A DNA stretch of 64,000 bases, from the NCBI GenBank assembly GCA_963575745.1, contig CAUYUJ010019270.1, positions 232,931-296,930 on the forward strand, written 5' to 3'. This DNA comes from Prorocentrum cordatum. Lineage: Eukaryota; Sar; Dinophyceae; Prorocentrales; Prorocentraceae. How positions within the stretch are numbered: position 1 is the first letter of the stretch; the number at the start of each line of letters is the position of its first letter. Below the pieces are notes generated by a model. That model did no database searches, had not been told where the DNA came from, and saw only the letters and a program-made list of their open reading frames with translations. Below are positions 23,561 to 34,389 of the stretch, one piece after another. The position numbers and the translations under genes are program-made.

Positions 23561-24408
23561 ATGCTGAAAATCAATAGTTATCGGATAGTGATCCTTGGGC
23601 GCAACGCATCGAATGTGTTGAAGTCTCTTTCCTTTTCGCCATGATACCATGCACTCGTTGATGTTGTCAAGCACCGCTGCTGGAACTATGATGTAGTCGA
23701 TTCTTTTTCTGACGTTGTGGTCGATCCCGTAGTAGGTGATCCCTGCATTGAAAAATGTGTTAGCCAAGACAAGTCCATGCACTTTCAACACAGGTTTGAT
23801 TATTCCGTAGTTGATGCCATCATAATCTGCTTCGCATGGCCCTGCTATATGTGGAAACGTGCTGTCCTCGGCGCACGTGCTGTTCAAGTCTGTACCGATG
23901 ATGGGAAGGCATCTCGAAGGCAATCGATTCATTTGCTCGTTGAACCAAGAAGTGAGTTCTGCCGATTGTGCTTTCTGGATGGAAACTGCTCCTTTGCCTT
24001 TCCCTCTCGTTGGATAATATAACGTAAAAGTGCAACATCCTGCCTGCCCCTGCGATATCGAATCATTAATCCACGTCCCTGAATCTTGCCCGTCGCCATC
24101 GTGACTCTGGTGATGTACTGGGGTTGATATCTTTGCACATGCATTCCGATGGCTACACCACAGGACGAGTGCGTCTGCTTGTCATACCCCGCATGGAAGA
24201 AAAAATGAGTCGGCGACGGTGTGCGGAAGGGTTCCTTGTCCTTGGGCAGCCTCATGCCTGTCCCCTGCAGGAGGATGAAATCGTGGCCCTTGTACTCCTG
24301 GCTGATGTCGTGTAGTCTGCCTGGCGCGGTCGCCGACAGCGGGTTGTACGATGCCGCTCGCACTGTCCGCCAGCCGCCGCCGCTCCCTCTCCCTGCGCCT
24401 GCCTCCAT
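23560..24408 (-). pseudogene. LINE AP endonuclease domain, one frameshift
   Basis: An endonuclease/exonuclease/phosphatase fold that would nick target DNA for target-primed reverse transcription. In order: ASYNPLSATAPGRLHDI; FILLQGT (about 24,260-24,280), where many LINEs have a QE(T) box; SSCGVAIGMHVQRYQ; a frame break near 24,015; then YYPTRGKGKGAV and PIIGTDLNST (about 23,907-23,880), equivalent to the GDFN box; RKRIDYIIVP (about 23,710-23,680); and VAPKDHYPI (about 23,608-23,580), equivalent to the SDH box. The Glu normally found in the first box reads as Gly. I believe QGT is common in dinoflagellate elements, but that is memory, not a check. Confidence 0.8.
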
Positions 24409-24498
24409 CGCTGCATTTGCGAGAAGAAAAAGCAGGGGGGAGATAATGTGGGGTGGGGTCTTCAGTCGCGCGCGCACTGTCTGTGCCATAGTGCGACT

Positions 24499-24655
24499 GA
24501 GGAGGAGGAGGAGGAGGAGGAGGAGGAGGAGGAGGAGGAGGAGGAGGAGGAGGAGGAGGAGGAGGAGGAGGAAAAGGAGGAGGAGGAGGAGGAGGAGGAG
24601 GAAGAAAAGGAGGAAGAGGAGGAAGAGGAGGAAGGAGGCGGAGGAGGAGGAGGTC
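24499..24655. repeat. (GGA)n tract at the 5' side of the LINE
   Basis: A GGA/GAG purine repeat with a few GGAAAAGG interruptions, about 90 bp upstream of the inferred LINE start. Confidence 0.95.
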
Positions 24656-24749
24656 GGCCCTGCGTGCACGAGGTTTGGCTGATACGCATGCGGAGCGGCG
24701 GCCTGTTCGAACGTTGGGCCTGTACTGTGCCCGGTCCCAGCCCCTGCTG

Positions 24750-25160
24750 TTGGGAACCTCTGGGGACCGTCGTGGGCCGTCGGGGGGCTCTCATGGGCCG
24801 TCTTGGGGCCTTCTTGGGGGCCTCTTGGGTCGTCTTACGGCCGTCTTGGGGGCCTTTGGGTCCGTCTTGGGCGTTGTTAGGACCGAAGAAGCGAATTTGC
24901 TAAAAACCTACGTTTTCCGAAAGGAATTTGGCTGTTTTTGCCCTTTGGTGACCTTCTGGGAGGGCCGTCTTGAGGGCCTCTGAGGCCAAAAATATAAATG
25001 TCCCGCTAGTTTGTGAAAGATTCGAATTTCTCGAGCACCTTTTCGGAAGCCTCAAGCACCCTTGGGGACCTCCTGGGCCGTCTTAAAGCGCTCTTGGGGT
25101 CCTCTTGGTGCGTCTTGGAGAGCTCTTGGGCCATCTGTAAACAATCTTGGGCGGATTTAG
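24750..25160 (-). repeat. Degenerate 11-bp repeat array (minus-strand orientation)
   Basis: Phrases such as GGGCCGTCTTGGGGGCCTCT recur at about 11-bp spacing. They are the complement of the CCCCAAGAGGC units that dominate 41-53 kb. A lower-GC stretch at 24,900-25,010 interrupts it. Confidence 0.7.
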
Positions 25161-25879
25161 GGCTGCTCTGAGCCTCGGGGGCGGGACCAGGAGGGCTCCT
25201 GGGAGGGGGCACTACCTATGTACAAGGTGGGGGGCCCTGCGGGTCCCCGGGGTCGGAATCCCCCATATATGTGTATGCGGCTTCTCAACAGCAGCGTGGT
25301 GACATCAACGACGTGGACCCACGAGATTTGGCGCACAAGCGGCGCCCTTCTCACGCGAACGCCTCTTCCAACGAACCAGCTCTGCAGAGGCGACACAGAA
25401 ACAAACCACGACGCCCAAACGAAGGAGGACACTTTCAAGAGGAGACGACGCGGCGATCGGGAAAATAATGACGCGAAGGACTGCGAATATGCAACAAAAC
25501 GGCGTGGCCTTGCGTGGAGGCGAGGCAAGGCGGCACAAGCGATCACCAGCCACCATCCGACCAAACGCCGGCTCGAGGACTTGCGCGGGCACGCTGCTGG
25601 CTGGCAGAACACTGGCGCGAAAGCCGGAGATTTCAAACTCGAATCGCACTGGGCACGGCCATCGGGCCGCCCCGAGTGCAACCGGCGCGTCGGACTCAGC
25701 GCCAGTGGGCGGTCGTGCCCGTGTCGGGGTGCTGGCCTCTCCTGGCGCTGGGCGCTCGGTGCGCCTGCACGGAACGGCGCCGCGCACCGCGCCGTGATGC
25801 TGACTTGCATGGTTGCGGAGGCCGTGGCGCGCTCGACGTGGATGTTCGACATGCTCTCTCCGTTCGTCTCGCCACGGCG

Positions 25880-26060
25880 GCCCGTCGGGCCTCCTCGCGT
25901 CGCGTGCTTGCCAAGCTGCGCCTGGCGCTTCGTTGCCTGCTCGACTCGCTGCGCCTGCTCCTGGTCGAGCTGCTGGAGCTTGCCGTCGCTGTTCTGGAGC
26001 TCCTCGCTGGTTCTCGCGGCCGTGCCGGCACGCGAAGAAGAGAGGCCTGGCGCACGCGAT
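25880..26060 (-). pseudogene. Possible coiled-coil coding remnant
   Basis: A short minus-strand stretch reads EELQNSDGKLQQLDQEQAQR followed by VEQATKRQAQLGKHA. Its composition and heptad-like spacing resemble the 17.5-18.7 kb coiled-coil region. It lies inside a longer open frame whose other parts look non-coding. No family was recognised. Confidence 0.3.
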
Positions 26061-26904
26061 CGCCGCGCAGGGGCCGCAGGGGGCAGCCTGAGCTCCAGCC
26101 TGGGCAGCGCGAGCGGGTCGTACCACGCATAGCTTGCAGATGCACGGGTGGAGGCTGCGCGCCGCAGGATGCCGCAGGGTCGGCGCTCGTCTGCGTCGAG
26201 TGTGGCCGCACGTCGGCCGGCTCGCGGGAACCAGGGACCTCGGGTCGGCGAGGAGGGTGCCGGACCCCGAGTGCGATAGTGCAGGTTCCTGGAAAAAGCG
26301 TTCCAGGCCTCCGACAAGCTTGATGTGCGTTGCGAGCGCGCTGAAGGGTGGTGGTGGCCCCTTTCTGCCGAGCGTGGCAAAGCTCGACAGACAGACGCAC
26401 CCGCTGCAGCCATACAACCCGACTAGTTCAACAGAAAGACACACCAAAGAGCAACGACTGGCTGCATTGAAAAAGCTCCGAGTACAAAGACTATGCCTTG
26501 CAAGAGCAACATATTCCATGCACGCATGGTGCGATCCGAGGCAAGATGGTGCACTTGCCACTCACATGAAAGGAACACACACTCTCATAGCATAGCAACT
26601 TCACTCCCCTCCCATCCCCTCTCGAATGACTCTAGTGCCAAGTGGTTGCATGACCAATGTAGCGTCAGATTGCTTGGAGGGCTTAGGAGCTGGGTGGAGG
26701 GACAAACTTTCCAGTTGCGCATTTGAAAAGTGGCGTCAACACGCTCGTCAAAGTGTGGTGTGCTAGCTTTGGCATATGACAGAGCGTGACCCACCGCCGC
26801 TTGACTGTGGCAATTCTGCCCCTCTTCCTCCGGAACCCGGGGGTCCCCCCCGCCCCTCCGAAAATCCCCCTCCTCCTGGTCGAACCCCCCCCTCCCTTCC
26901 CCCT

Positions 26905-27030
26905 GCAAAGCCCCCTTCCCCCCTAACCCCTCCCCCCCTCCAGAGAACTAGGGGGGTCACTACCGGTTCGAACGCCCCCCCTCCAGAAAACCAGGGGGGG
27001 GTCACTACCGGTTCGAACGCACCCCCCTCC
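26905..27030. repeat. Left inverted flank with GGTTCGAA motifs
   Basis: Two tandem copies of GGGGTCACTACCGGTTCGAA followed by CGC(A)CCCCCC. Their reverse complement appears at 28,010-28,140. The core GGTTCGAA matches the tRNA B-box consensus, but no A box or cloverleaf is visible. Confidence 0.65.
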
Positions 27031-27059
27031 CACTCACCGCCGGCCAACCACTCCCGGGC

Positions 27060-27965
27060 CCCCGCCACCGTCCTCACCACCGCCCTCACCCGCTGTCCCC
27101 AGCACCACCGTCCCCACCACCACTGTACCACTGTCCCCACTGTTCCCACATCTGTTCCCACTGTCCCCACCAGCGCCCCCACCACTGTCGCATTGTCCCC
27201 ACTGTCCCTACCACTGTGATCCCACCACGGTCCCATTGTCCCCACTGTCCCCACTACTGTCCCACTGTCCCAACTGTCCCCACCACTGTCCCACTGTCCC
27301 CGCCGCTGTCCCACTGAGCTGTCCCACTGTTCCCACCAGTCCCCACTGTCCCCACCACTATCCCCACAGTTCCACCGTCCCACCGTCCTCACCACCGCCC
27401 TCACCACCGCCCTCACCACTGTCCCCACCACCACCGTCCGCACCACTGTCCCACTGTCCCCACCAGTGCCCCCACCAGTGTCTCACTGTCCCCACTGTCC
27501 CCACCACTGTCCCCACGACGGTCCGACTCTCCCCGTTGTCCCCGCTGTCCGCTCCACTGTCCCACTGTCTCGACTGTCCCCACAACTGTCCCACTGTCCC
27601 CACTGTCCCCACTGCTGTCCCACTGTGCTGTCCCACTGTCCCCGCTGTCCCCGCCACTGTCCCACTGTCCCCACTGTCCCCACCACTCTCCCCACTGTAC
27701 CACTGTCCCATTGTCCCACCACCGTCCTCACCGCCCTCACCACTGTCCCCACCACTACCGTCCCCACCATTGTCCCACTGTCCCCACTGTCCCCACCACT
27801 GTCCCACTGTCCCCACGCCACTGTCCCCACCACCACCGTCCCCACCACTGTCCCGCTGGCCCCAATGTCCCCACCACTGTCCCTCTGTGCCAGCACCAAC
27901 TGTCCCCACCACCACCATCCCCACCACTGTCCCAATGCCCCCACCACTGCCCCACTGTCCCGTGG
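27060..27965. repeat. CCCCACTGT / CCCACCACTGT minisatellite
   Basis: A 0.9-kb array of 9-11-bp units, mostly CCCCACTGT, CCCCACCACTGT and CCCACTGT in irregular order. It is strongly strand-asymmetric (almost no G except in GT), which gives long His/Pro or Gly/Asp/Ser frames. These are not genes. Confidence 0.9.
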
Positions 27966-28009
27966 AGCGGGAATCGTTTGCCGGCGGGCGGCCAGGGGAA
28001 GGGGGGGGG

Positions 28010-28145
28010 TTGTCGAACCAGTAATGACCCCCCCTTTTCATGATGGACTTGGGGGGGGGAGGGTGGGTTCGAACCGGCAGTGACCCACCCCTGGCTTTCA
28101 GGGGGGGGGACAGGTTCGGAACCCCCAATGACCCCCCTCGGTTTT
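28010..28145. repeat. Right inverted flank with GGTTCGAA motifs
   Basis: Three units of the type GGTTCGAACCGGCAGTGACC, with variants GTCGAACCAGTAATGACC and GGTTCGGAACCCCCAATGAC. They are separated by runs of C or G and are complementary to the left flank at 26,905-27,030. Confidence 0.65.
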
Positions 28146-28149
28146 CCGC

Positions 28150-30900
28150 CATCAGCGGTAGAATACGCTCTTTCGCATATCATGCAAGGTCCTCGCTGAA
28201 AGCTGGGCGGGATGCGTACGAAGTTCGGGCCCGTCAGTTCGGCAGACTCAGGGCACAATTTCTGTGCTGGTCGATTGAGACCCTCACGCGCAGTGTTGAC
28301 GACGGCAAACCACGGCGAGTTAGTTTGACTGGCCTCGAACAACCAACACTGCACGATTGCACAACGGCGTAAGCAACCTTAGCTCGACTTGGGCACGCCG
28401 CGAAATAGCTCCGAACGGTCATTGAGAACAAGCGCGGGGCCACCAAACATCTTCGACTGCAGGCAAGACATCGTATGTTGTGCGGGTGAAATCAGATATA
28501 CTCTGGCAAAGATGTATGGCAGGATCAAGGGGTGGGTCCGCGTGGGCGCCACTCCGCTGGACCCCTCCCCGAAAGGTGCAGGGAACGTGGGGCAAACCTG
28601 CGTGTTGGCAACACCTCCTCTCCTTCGCACCGCTCCTCTCGGAGCCTCAGACTGAAAACACCGCGCATGAAGTGCTCCATGCTCCGACCGCGTCTCCCTC
28701 TCCCCGCCCCCCGCCTCTCCGCGACCCGCTCTTCAATCTTCTAATGTCAAGGCAAGACTCGATCTGAACGAGTCTTTCATTGCCGTGCTGTCTTCGTTTG
28801 TCATGGCCTCGCTCCTCTGACGCTGCAGAACGAAAACAAAAACTAACACGGCCCACGAGATCGCCAGAGCACCCTTGAACTCGAGCCCCCGGGGTTGGGT
28901 GCAGACTCGGCTCTTCCGCGACCCGGCCGTTGCTGCCGAGCGCGTCGTGACCCACGCCGCCCCCAGCACCCACAGTGCGTGGCAGCACCTCGGGGGGCGA
29001 GGCCTCGCCCAGGATCGGCGCGTGGCGCGTCTCAGCCTGGGCCCTCCAGGGGCGCAGGAGCTGCGAGCTTGACGGCGTGCAGGTGGGGGGGGGGGTAGCC
29101 AGCCTCGAACCAAGCCCCGTCCTCTATCCTGAAGGCTGACAAGCCCCACGCGACGACAGTCTTAGGGACGTGCCATTGGAAACAGGGGGAACCCTGAAGG
29201 CGATTCCAGTCCGAGGGAGAGGGATACGTTTCATGCTGGTAAAGGCGGGGGGGGGAGTTGGTGAGCGAGGTCCCACCTGGATCTGCGCAGAGTGCCATTG
29301 CGCTGGGCCCCTGAGGGCGCGCGAACTGGCAACGCCTAGCGCGGCGAAGGGCGAAGTCTCGTGTGGATCTGCGCAGAGCGCCCCCCCCCCACCCGCCTCT
29401 GGCAAACATCCTGGGGGCGCTAGCAGCGGGGGACCGCTGTGCGATCTGCAGCACAAAGGGGGGCGAGGTCCCGCCTGAAAATCGCGCAGGACGACCTGGG
29501 GGCGCATGAGTACCTGTGGGTTCGGCAGCGCCCACTGGGGGCGATGCACCGTCTGGATCAGGGAGGACGCCGCTCCGCTGGACCCCCTGGGAGAGCATGA
29601 AAAAGAGGAGGCAGTTGGTAAGACACGAGGGGTGCGGGGCTTCGTTTGGATCTGCATTACGTTGGACAGACCTTCTAGGGGCGCTGGAGAGAGAGTGTGT
29701 GTGTGTGTGGTTGTGCGTTTGGAGCTTGGCAACGCCCAGGGGGATGGCGGGAGGGGGCGGAAGAGGAAGAGGCTTAACAAACGCTTTATTTAAAGCGAAG
29801 GCGCAGCCACAAAGCAAAGCGGGCAAGGAATTGTGCAGAAATGTGCCGGATTCCTCCGTCACCGCTCTAATGGTTTGGGAAAGTAGACTTGTGGTTGGCA
29901 AGACGGCGGACACCCGACGACCGCAATACTACCGCCTCCAGCGCCGGCAAGCACCTTCGCATGACAAGAGGACAGGGCACCAACTTTGTATGCCCGAGGT
30001 AATTTGGGAAACAGAAAACGAGACTGGAAACCATGTGAGCGACGAACACAAGCGGGTCTCACGCGAGATGACATAACACCCTTACGCCGCAACTTAGGCG
30101 GGCCGCCAGCGCGGCACGCCACACTGGAAACCAAGGCGCTTGCACGCGGCCTTCGCGGGCACCTGACGCGCCGATTTCGGTGAAGACGACCCTGATTTTC
30201 TGCGTCGCGCATGTGCGCATGGCACAGATTGCCGAACCCAGAAACTTGAAGCCCTGAATCCAAGCGTATCCAGGTCTCACAATTTCAAGTTTCCCCCCCC
30301 TCCGCCCGCAGAGCCGCCCGCCCCCGATCTTCTGCGGCCTCCGCCACCTTCCGCCGAAGAAGAGACGCCCACCGCTCAATCCCCTCGACAGGCGAGGCCT
30401 TGCCTGGAACGCCCAACTTGGTGCGCAGGAGACCAACCGACAGGGACGCGCACCGATTATGTCGTAGGTGTACGGTCGGATGCACAACTCGCTCGTGCAG
30501 GCTGGAGAGAGGCGTCGAGCAGCGCAACCGCGCTCTTTTTATAGGGGCGCGGTGCCAGGTCGCATGCCGATGGGCTGCTATGGCAAGAGAGGCGCGGGGG
30601 AGGAGAGGGATGAAGATGCGGAAGGAGAACACGCGGCGGTCTCTGGTTCGCGGGCGCGCACACAAGGGTGGACCGAGGAGGGCGCCCTTTCAAGCAGGCG
30701 GGGGGGGCTTTTCAGGAGGAGAAGGCAGCTGCCTTATCAATGGGGGGCTGGAGGATTCAAGGAAGGCTGCTTACAAGCCTGGAGGGCGCTTAAGAAGCCA
30801 CCAGCCTTCCTAGAAACCCGCCGCGCCTTCTTAGAAGGCCGCCACCCTCGCGCCACCCCCTGCGTGCACGCTGCCAACTCATCCAAGTGGGGCTCTTACA
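28150..30900. other. No supported gene; diverged repeats around 29.26-29.7 kb
   Basis: No coding domain recognised. Between about 29,260 and 29,700 the phrases GGCGAGGTCCCRCCTG, TGGATCTGCGCAGAG and TGGCAACGCCYAG recur irregularly, as in an old tandem array. CGCTCCGCTGGACCCC occurs at about 28,552 and again near 29,571. A (GT)n run lies at 29,696-29,710. Confidence 0.45.
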
Positions 30901-33900
30901 ACAACGCGGGCATATGACAAACGAGGACGAGCATACTGGAGGTGTCCCAAACTCTTTACCCTCTCGAACTCAGCGTTCCCCTCGCCCCCTTCCCTCCCCC
31001 ACATCGCAATTACCTCCTTCTCCTTTTCCCTCCCCTCCCCTCCCCTCTCGAGTCTTGCAGTCGTCGACGTCTGAATGAAGATTTTGGTGCAGGCCATGGT
31101 TGGTAATGTTCAGGCCGTGATGGGCTCTTGCCCTGGACCTGCAACCTGCTGTCATTCTCATCGTCGTCCTCCTTTTTTCTCCCCCCTGTTTCCCTACCCC
31201 ATTCCCTTCTAGGTCGTCCTTTGCGTGTCCCTCCCCCGAACGTTTAAGTACGGGGGCGGTTCGCCTGATAACCCTTCGCCATCCATGATCTCGAGGCTTG
31301 AAGTGTGCAGTAAATACATATGGAGCCAGGGTGGTTTTGAACATTGGGCTCTCGCATTCACACCACACAGATTCGTTCGAACAGTGTACACCAGTTACAG
31401 TGCAAGGAAGTAAGGGGACCTTTCCATCAGTGAGTTATCGCCTCAGCGCCGCGCGCACTCGTCTGTAAAACAACACATGCGAACATGAAGGGGGGCTCCC
31501 CTTCGGAAAGGGACTCTCGCCTTAGCGCCGCGCGCATTCGCCTGAAAGGTCGCAGCCGTCGCATGGATCGAGAGCGCGTCCACATCAACATTGTTTTCCC
31601 GGTTGAGCATTCCTCAACTGGAAACGCCAGAACCGTCCACGCATGTGGCAGATGCGCGGCTGGAGGCCGGTTCCTTCTCATAAAAGGGGCTTTCGCTTGA
31701 GGCTTCTTCGGGGCTCATGACCACACGCGCAGGATGGCGGAGCGAGTTTGTTTTCGTCGGAACACAGAAAAGGGGCAATCCTCACACGCTCTCGCAAAAG
31801 TCGGGGACACACGACTAACGAATTGTCCAGGTGCAAGAGGGGATGCGGGACGGCAGGGCGGCCGCGGATCGAGGGGGGGGGGCGCTCACAAAAAGAAACT
31901 CACAGCGAGCGCGCTGGCGCGGCCAACCAGGACTACGAAGTGGGCGCGGGACGGCATCACGTCCACGCCCACCAAGACTGCAATCGCTGAGAGCGTGGAG
32001 AGCAAAGTGCTGGCAATACGCCGGTGCAGAACTCCTGGGATGCTGCCGGGAAGGAATGGCGCATCCTGTTGTTCGCCAGATGTCCGAGCAACGTCAGGCG
32101 TTGCTGCATCGGGTGTCGTCTGCTGGATGTGAAGCCAGGACTGGGCCCCAGCGGCGTCGCGCGGGGCCGCAGCGAGGCGGCCCCGGGCGGGGCGGGAAGA
32201 GGGGCGGAGGACAGAAGAGGGAAAGAAGCACCCACCCCGACCGGCGCGCGCGTCGCAGCCGGTCGGGGGCGGGAAGCAAGCCTGGCCGCAGGGCGACTGA
32301 GTGGCGCGGCAGGGCCCGCAGGAGGGCGCAGAGGCGGGCGGCCCCGCGCGCCCCCCTTGGAAGGGAAGCGCGCGGGGCGAGCGCGCTTGGATAACGGGGG
32401 GGGTCGCCAGAGCCAAGTGGCGCCAACGCTGGGGGCGGGCCGCCGCGGAGGGCAGCCCGCGGCCAGGGGCGCCCGACGGGCGCGAGCGCGCGCGGGCTGG
32501 GGGGCGCGCCGCTTTGGAGGGCAGTCGCGCAGGCCAGGGCGCCGGCATAGTGTAAGCCTGCACTTGTGAACCCCGACCAATAGCTTCGGCGGGCGGCCCG
32601 CGCGCGCGCGCCTCGCCGCGAGCGCGCTCGCACGCGCGCGCCCGCAGGGCGCGCTCCCCGTGGGGGCGGGGCGCGCGCGTCAGGCAACCGGGCGGCGCAA
32701 GCGCGGCGAGCCGGCGCCTGCGCCGGGGGGGAGGCGCATGGTGGGCGACGGCTTCGCTGGGAAGAGGTTCCGCGGCCCCCCGAGCCGGCGACCGCGTCTG
32801 GCGCTCGTTCCTGCAGGGGGGGAAATCGCGCGAACCAGGCTGCCCGCCACGCCGGGGGCGCGCGGCGCAGCCTGTCAGCAACCGCCAGGGGCTCGCCAGG
32901 CGCCCCCGCGGCGCCGAGAATCGCCCCTGCGCGCGCGGCGGTGGACCTCAGGCTAAGCCCGCCAAGCGCGTCGGCCAAGCCGGGCCCTCGTGCCCGCTAT
33001 AAGGGCTCAGTGCGTCTGCGCCGCCGGTGCCGCGCGCAGTCGACCGGCGCGCTCTTGGTGGCCCTGGCGGCGCCGGGGCCGCGGTCGAGCACCGCGTCGT
33101 CGTCGTGGGCGCCGCCTGCTTTGCCGGTTGCCGCCGCCGCCTCTGCGGGGGGGGGCCGCGGCCTCGTCGACCTCCCCCGCGTCCGACGACGCGCCGGCCA
33201 TTGGAAGGGCCCGTGTGGCATCGCAGCCTTGGGCGGGGCGTTCTGGCTGCCGAGAATATTCCGTCGCCCCGGCCCAAGCGCGCCCGCGCCGCCAGGAGGC
33301 GGGCGTTCTTCGGGGCGGTTCCGCAGCGCGGCGGCGAGGCTGGGGGGCGCCCGGGGCGGGGGCGGGGGCGGATGGCCCACTTCGCGATTCCGCGGCTCAG
33401 GGGCGCCCGCAGGTCGCGCCCCCGCGAAGACGGCTCTCGTTGAGGCGCATCGGTGCGACGGCCTCCCGAGGCTCCCAAAGCTCCCAGGGGCGGCGGCAAC
33501 GGGGCCTCCAGTTCGGCCGAGGCGCCTCCTGAGCGGGCGAACGCTGGGCCAGCGGGTCGGGGGCCGCGCTGGCGACGAGCCTGCGTTGCCAGACGTATAT
33601 TTGAATTGCCGCCGCCCGCGAACTCAGAGCGCGCGCCCGCCTCCGCGAGCGCCCCGGCCTCGGCCCACCGCTTGTCTGCGTGATCATATTGCGCGCCCGC
33701 CCCCGGGGCGATGGACGTCGCCCCTGCGCCAGCGGAGCAGCGCGCGATGCCCGCCGATGGCGTCAGAGGGGGGCGCCGCCTTCCAGGTGAGAGGGCAGGG
33801 CGCGCGCCCGCCGTCAGGAATGCAGCGGTCTCCTCCGAAAGATCGGTCGACGTTGCTCCGGCATTAATTCGGCCGCCCGCAATGCCCAGCGACGCTTTCG

Positions 33901-34385
33901 AGGAGGAAGCGCCCTCCAAGCGCGCGAGAGCATCGCTGGCGGGGCGCGCGCAACCTGCCTTGAGTTTGCGGGCTGCGTCGGCGAAGAGCTGGCGGCGCAG
34001 GCCGCCGCTGAATCGCCGCCGCCCGAGCGGCCCCAACACGCGCCGCCGCTGCCGCCGCCGCTGCCGCCCCACCCCCCGCCCCAGCGACCGCGCAGCCGCT
34101 GCCGTCCGCCTCCATTCGGTGCCCGACGCTGCAGCTCGGGGTGTTCGCGACTTCCAGCATCTTTGCTCGCGCCTCGCTGAACGGCGGCGGAGCTGACAAC
34201 CGCTGGCGTGGCTCGCTCTTCTCGCGCGAGCTATTCAGGGTGCTGCTATAGCTTCGCCATCCACGCGTCGTTGAACAGCTCCAAGGCCGGCCGCCGAAGC
34301 CGGCGCTCCTCGCGCGCGCTGAGCTGGGCGCCGCAGGGCGCGACGCCGGCTCTACCAGGCTCGCGTGAACCAGCTAATCCAGGAT
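30900..34385. other. No supported gene; very GC-rich from 32.1 to 34.2 kb
   Basis: At 30,960-31,210 the sequence is pyrimidine-rich (CCTCCCCTCCCCT). From about 32,100 to 34,200 it is extremely GC- and CpG-rich with many GCGCGC runs, so every frame is open and Arg/Ala/Pro/Gly-rich. One minus-strand frame near 34,195-34,080 reads FSEARAKMLEVANTPSCSVG and could be an exon fragment, but nothing confirms it. I assign no gene. Confidence 0.45.
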
Positions 34386-34389
34386 ATCA

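Larger units (their letters stand above)
19499..24408 (-). mobile_element. Nearly complete LINE (endonuclease-RT-zinc finger), minus strand
   Basis: One non-LTR retrotransposon polyprotein can be followed across four frame segments in correct order: AP-type endonuclease, reverse transcriptase, C2H2-like zinc fingers and a C-terminal domain, ending at a stop at 19,499. The start is placed at the ATG at 24,408-24,406, just before the endonuclease homology. Between that ATG and the (GGA)n tract lies about 90 bp that could be 5' UTR. No target-site duplication or poly(A) tail was identified. The few, isolated frame breaks suggest a fairly young copy. Confidence 0.85.

Noticed and set aside
26905-28145. 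tRNA genes suggested by GGTTCGAA words
   Set aside because: No A box, acceptor stem or anticodon arm can be folded around them.
27236-28152. His/Pro-rich or Gly/Asp-rich proteins in the 27-28 kb region
   Set aside because: They are translations of the CCCCACTGT array.
32100-34200. Several 200-370-residue frames in the very GC-rich segment
   Set aside because: All six frames are open because of composition, the peptides are Arg/Ala/Pro/Gly-rich, and no domain is recognisable.
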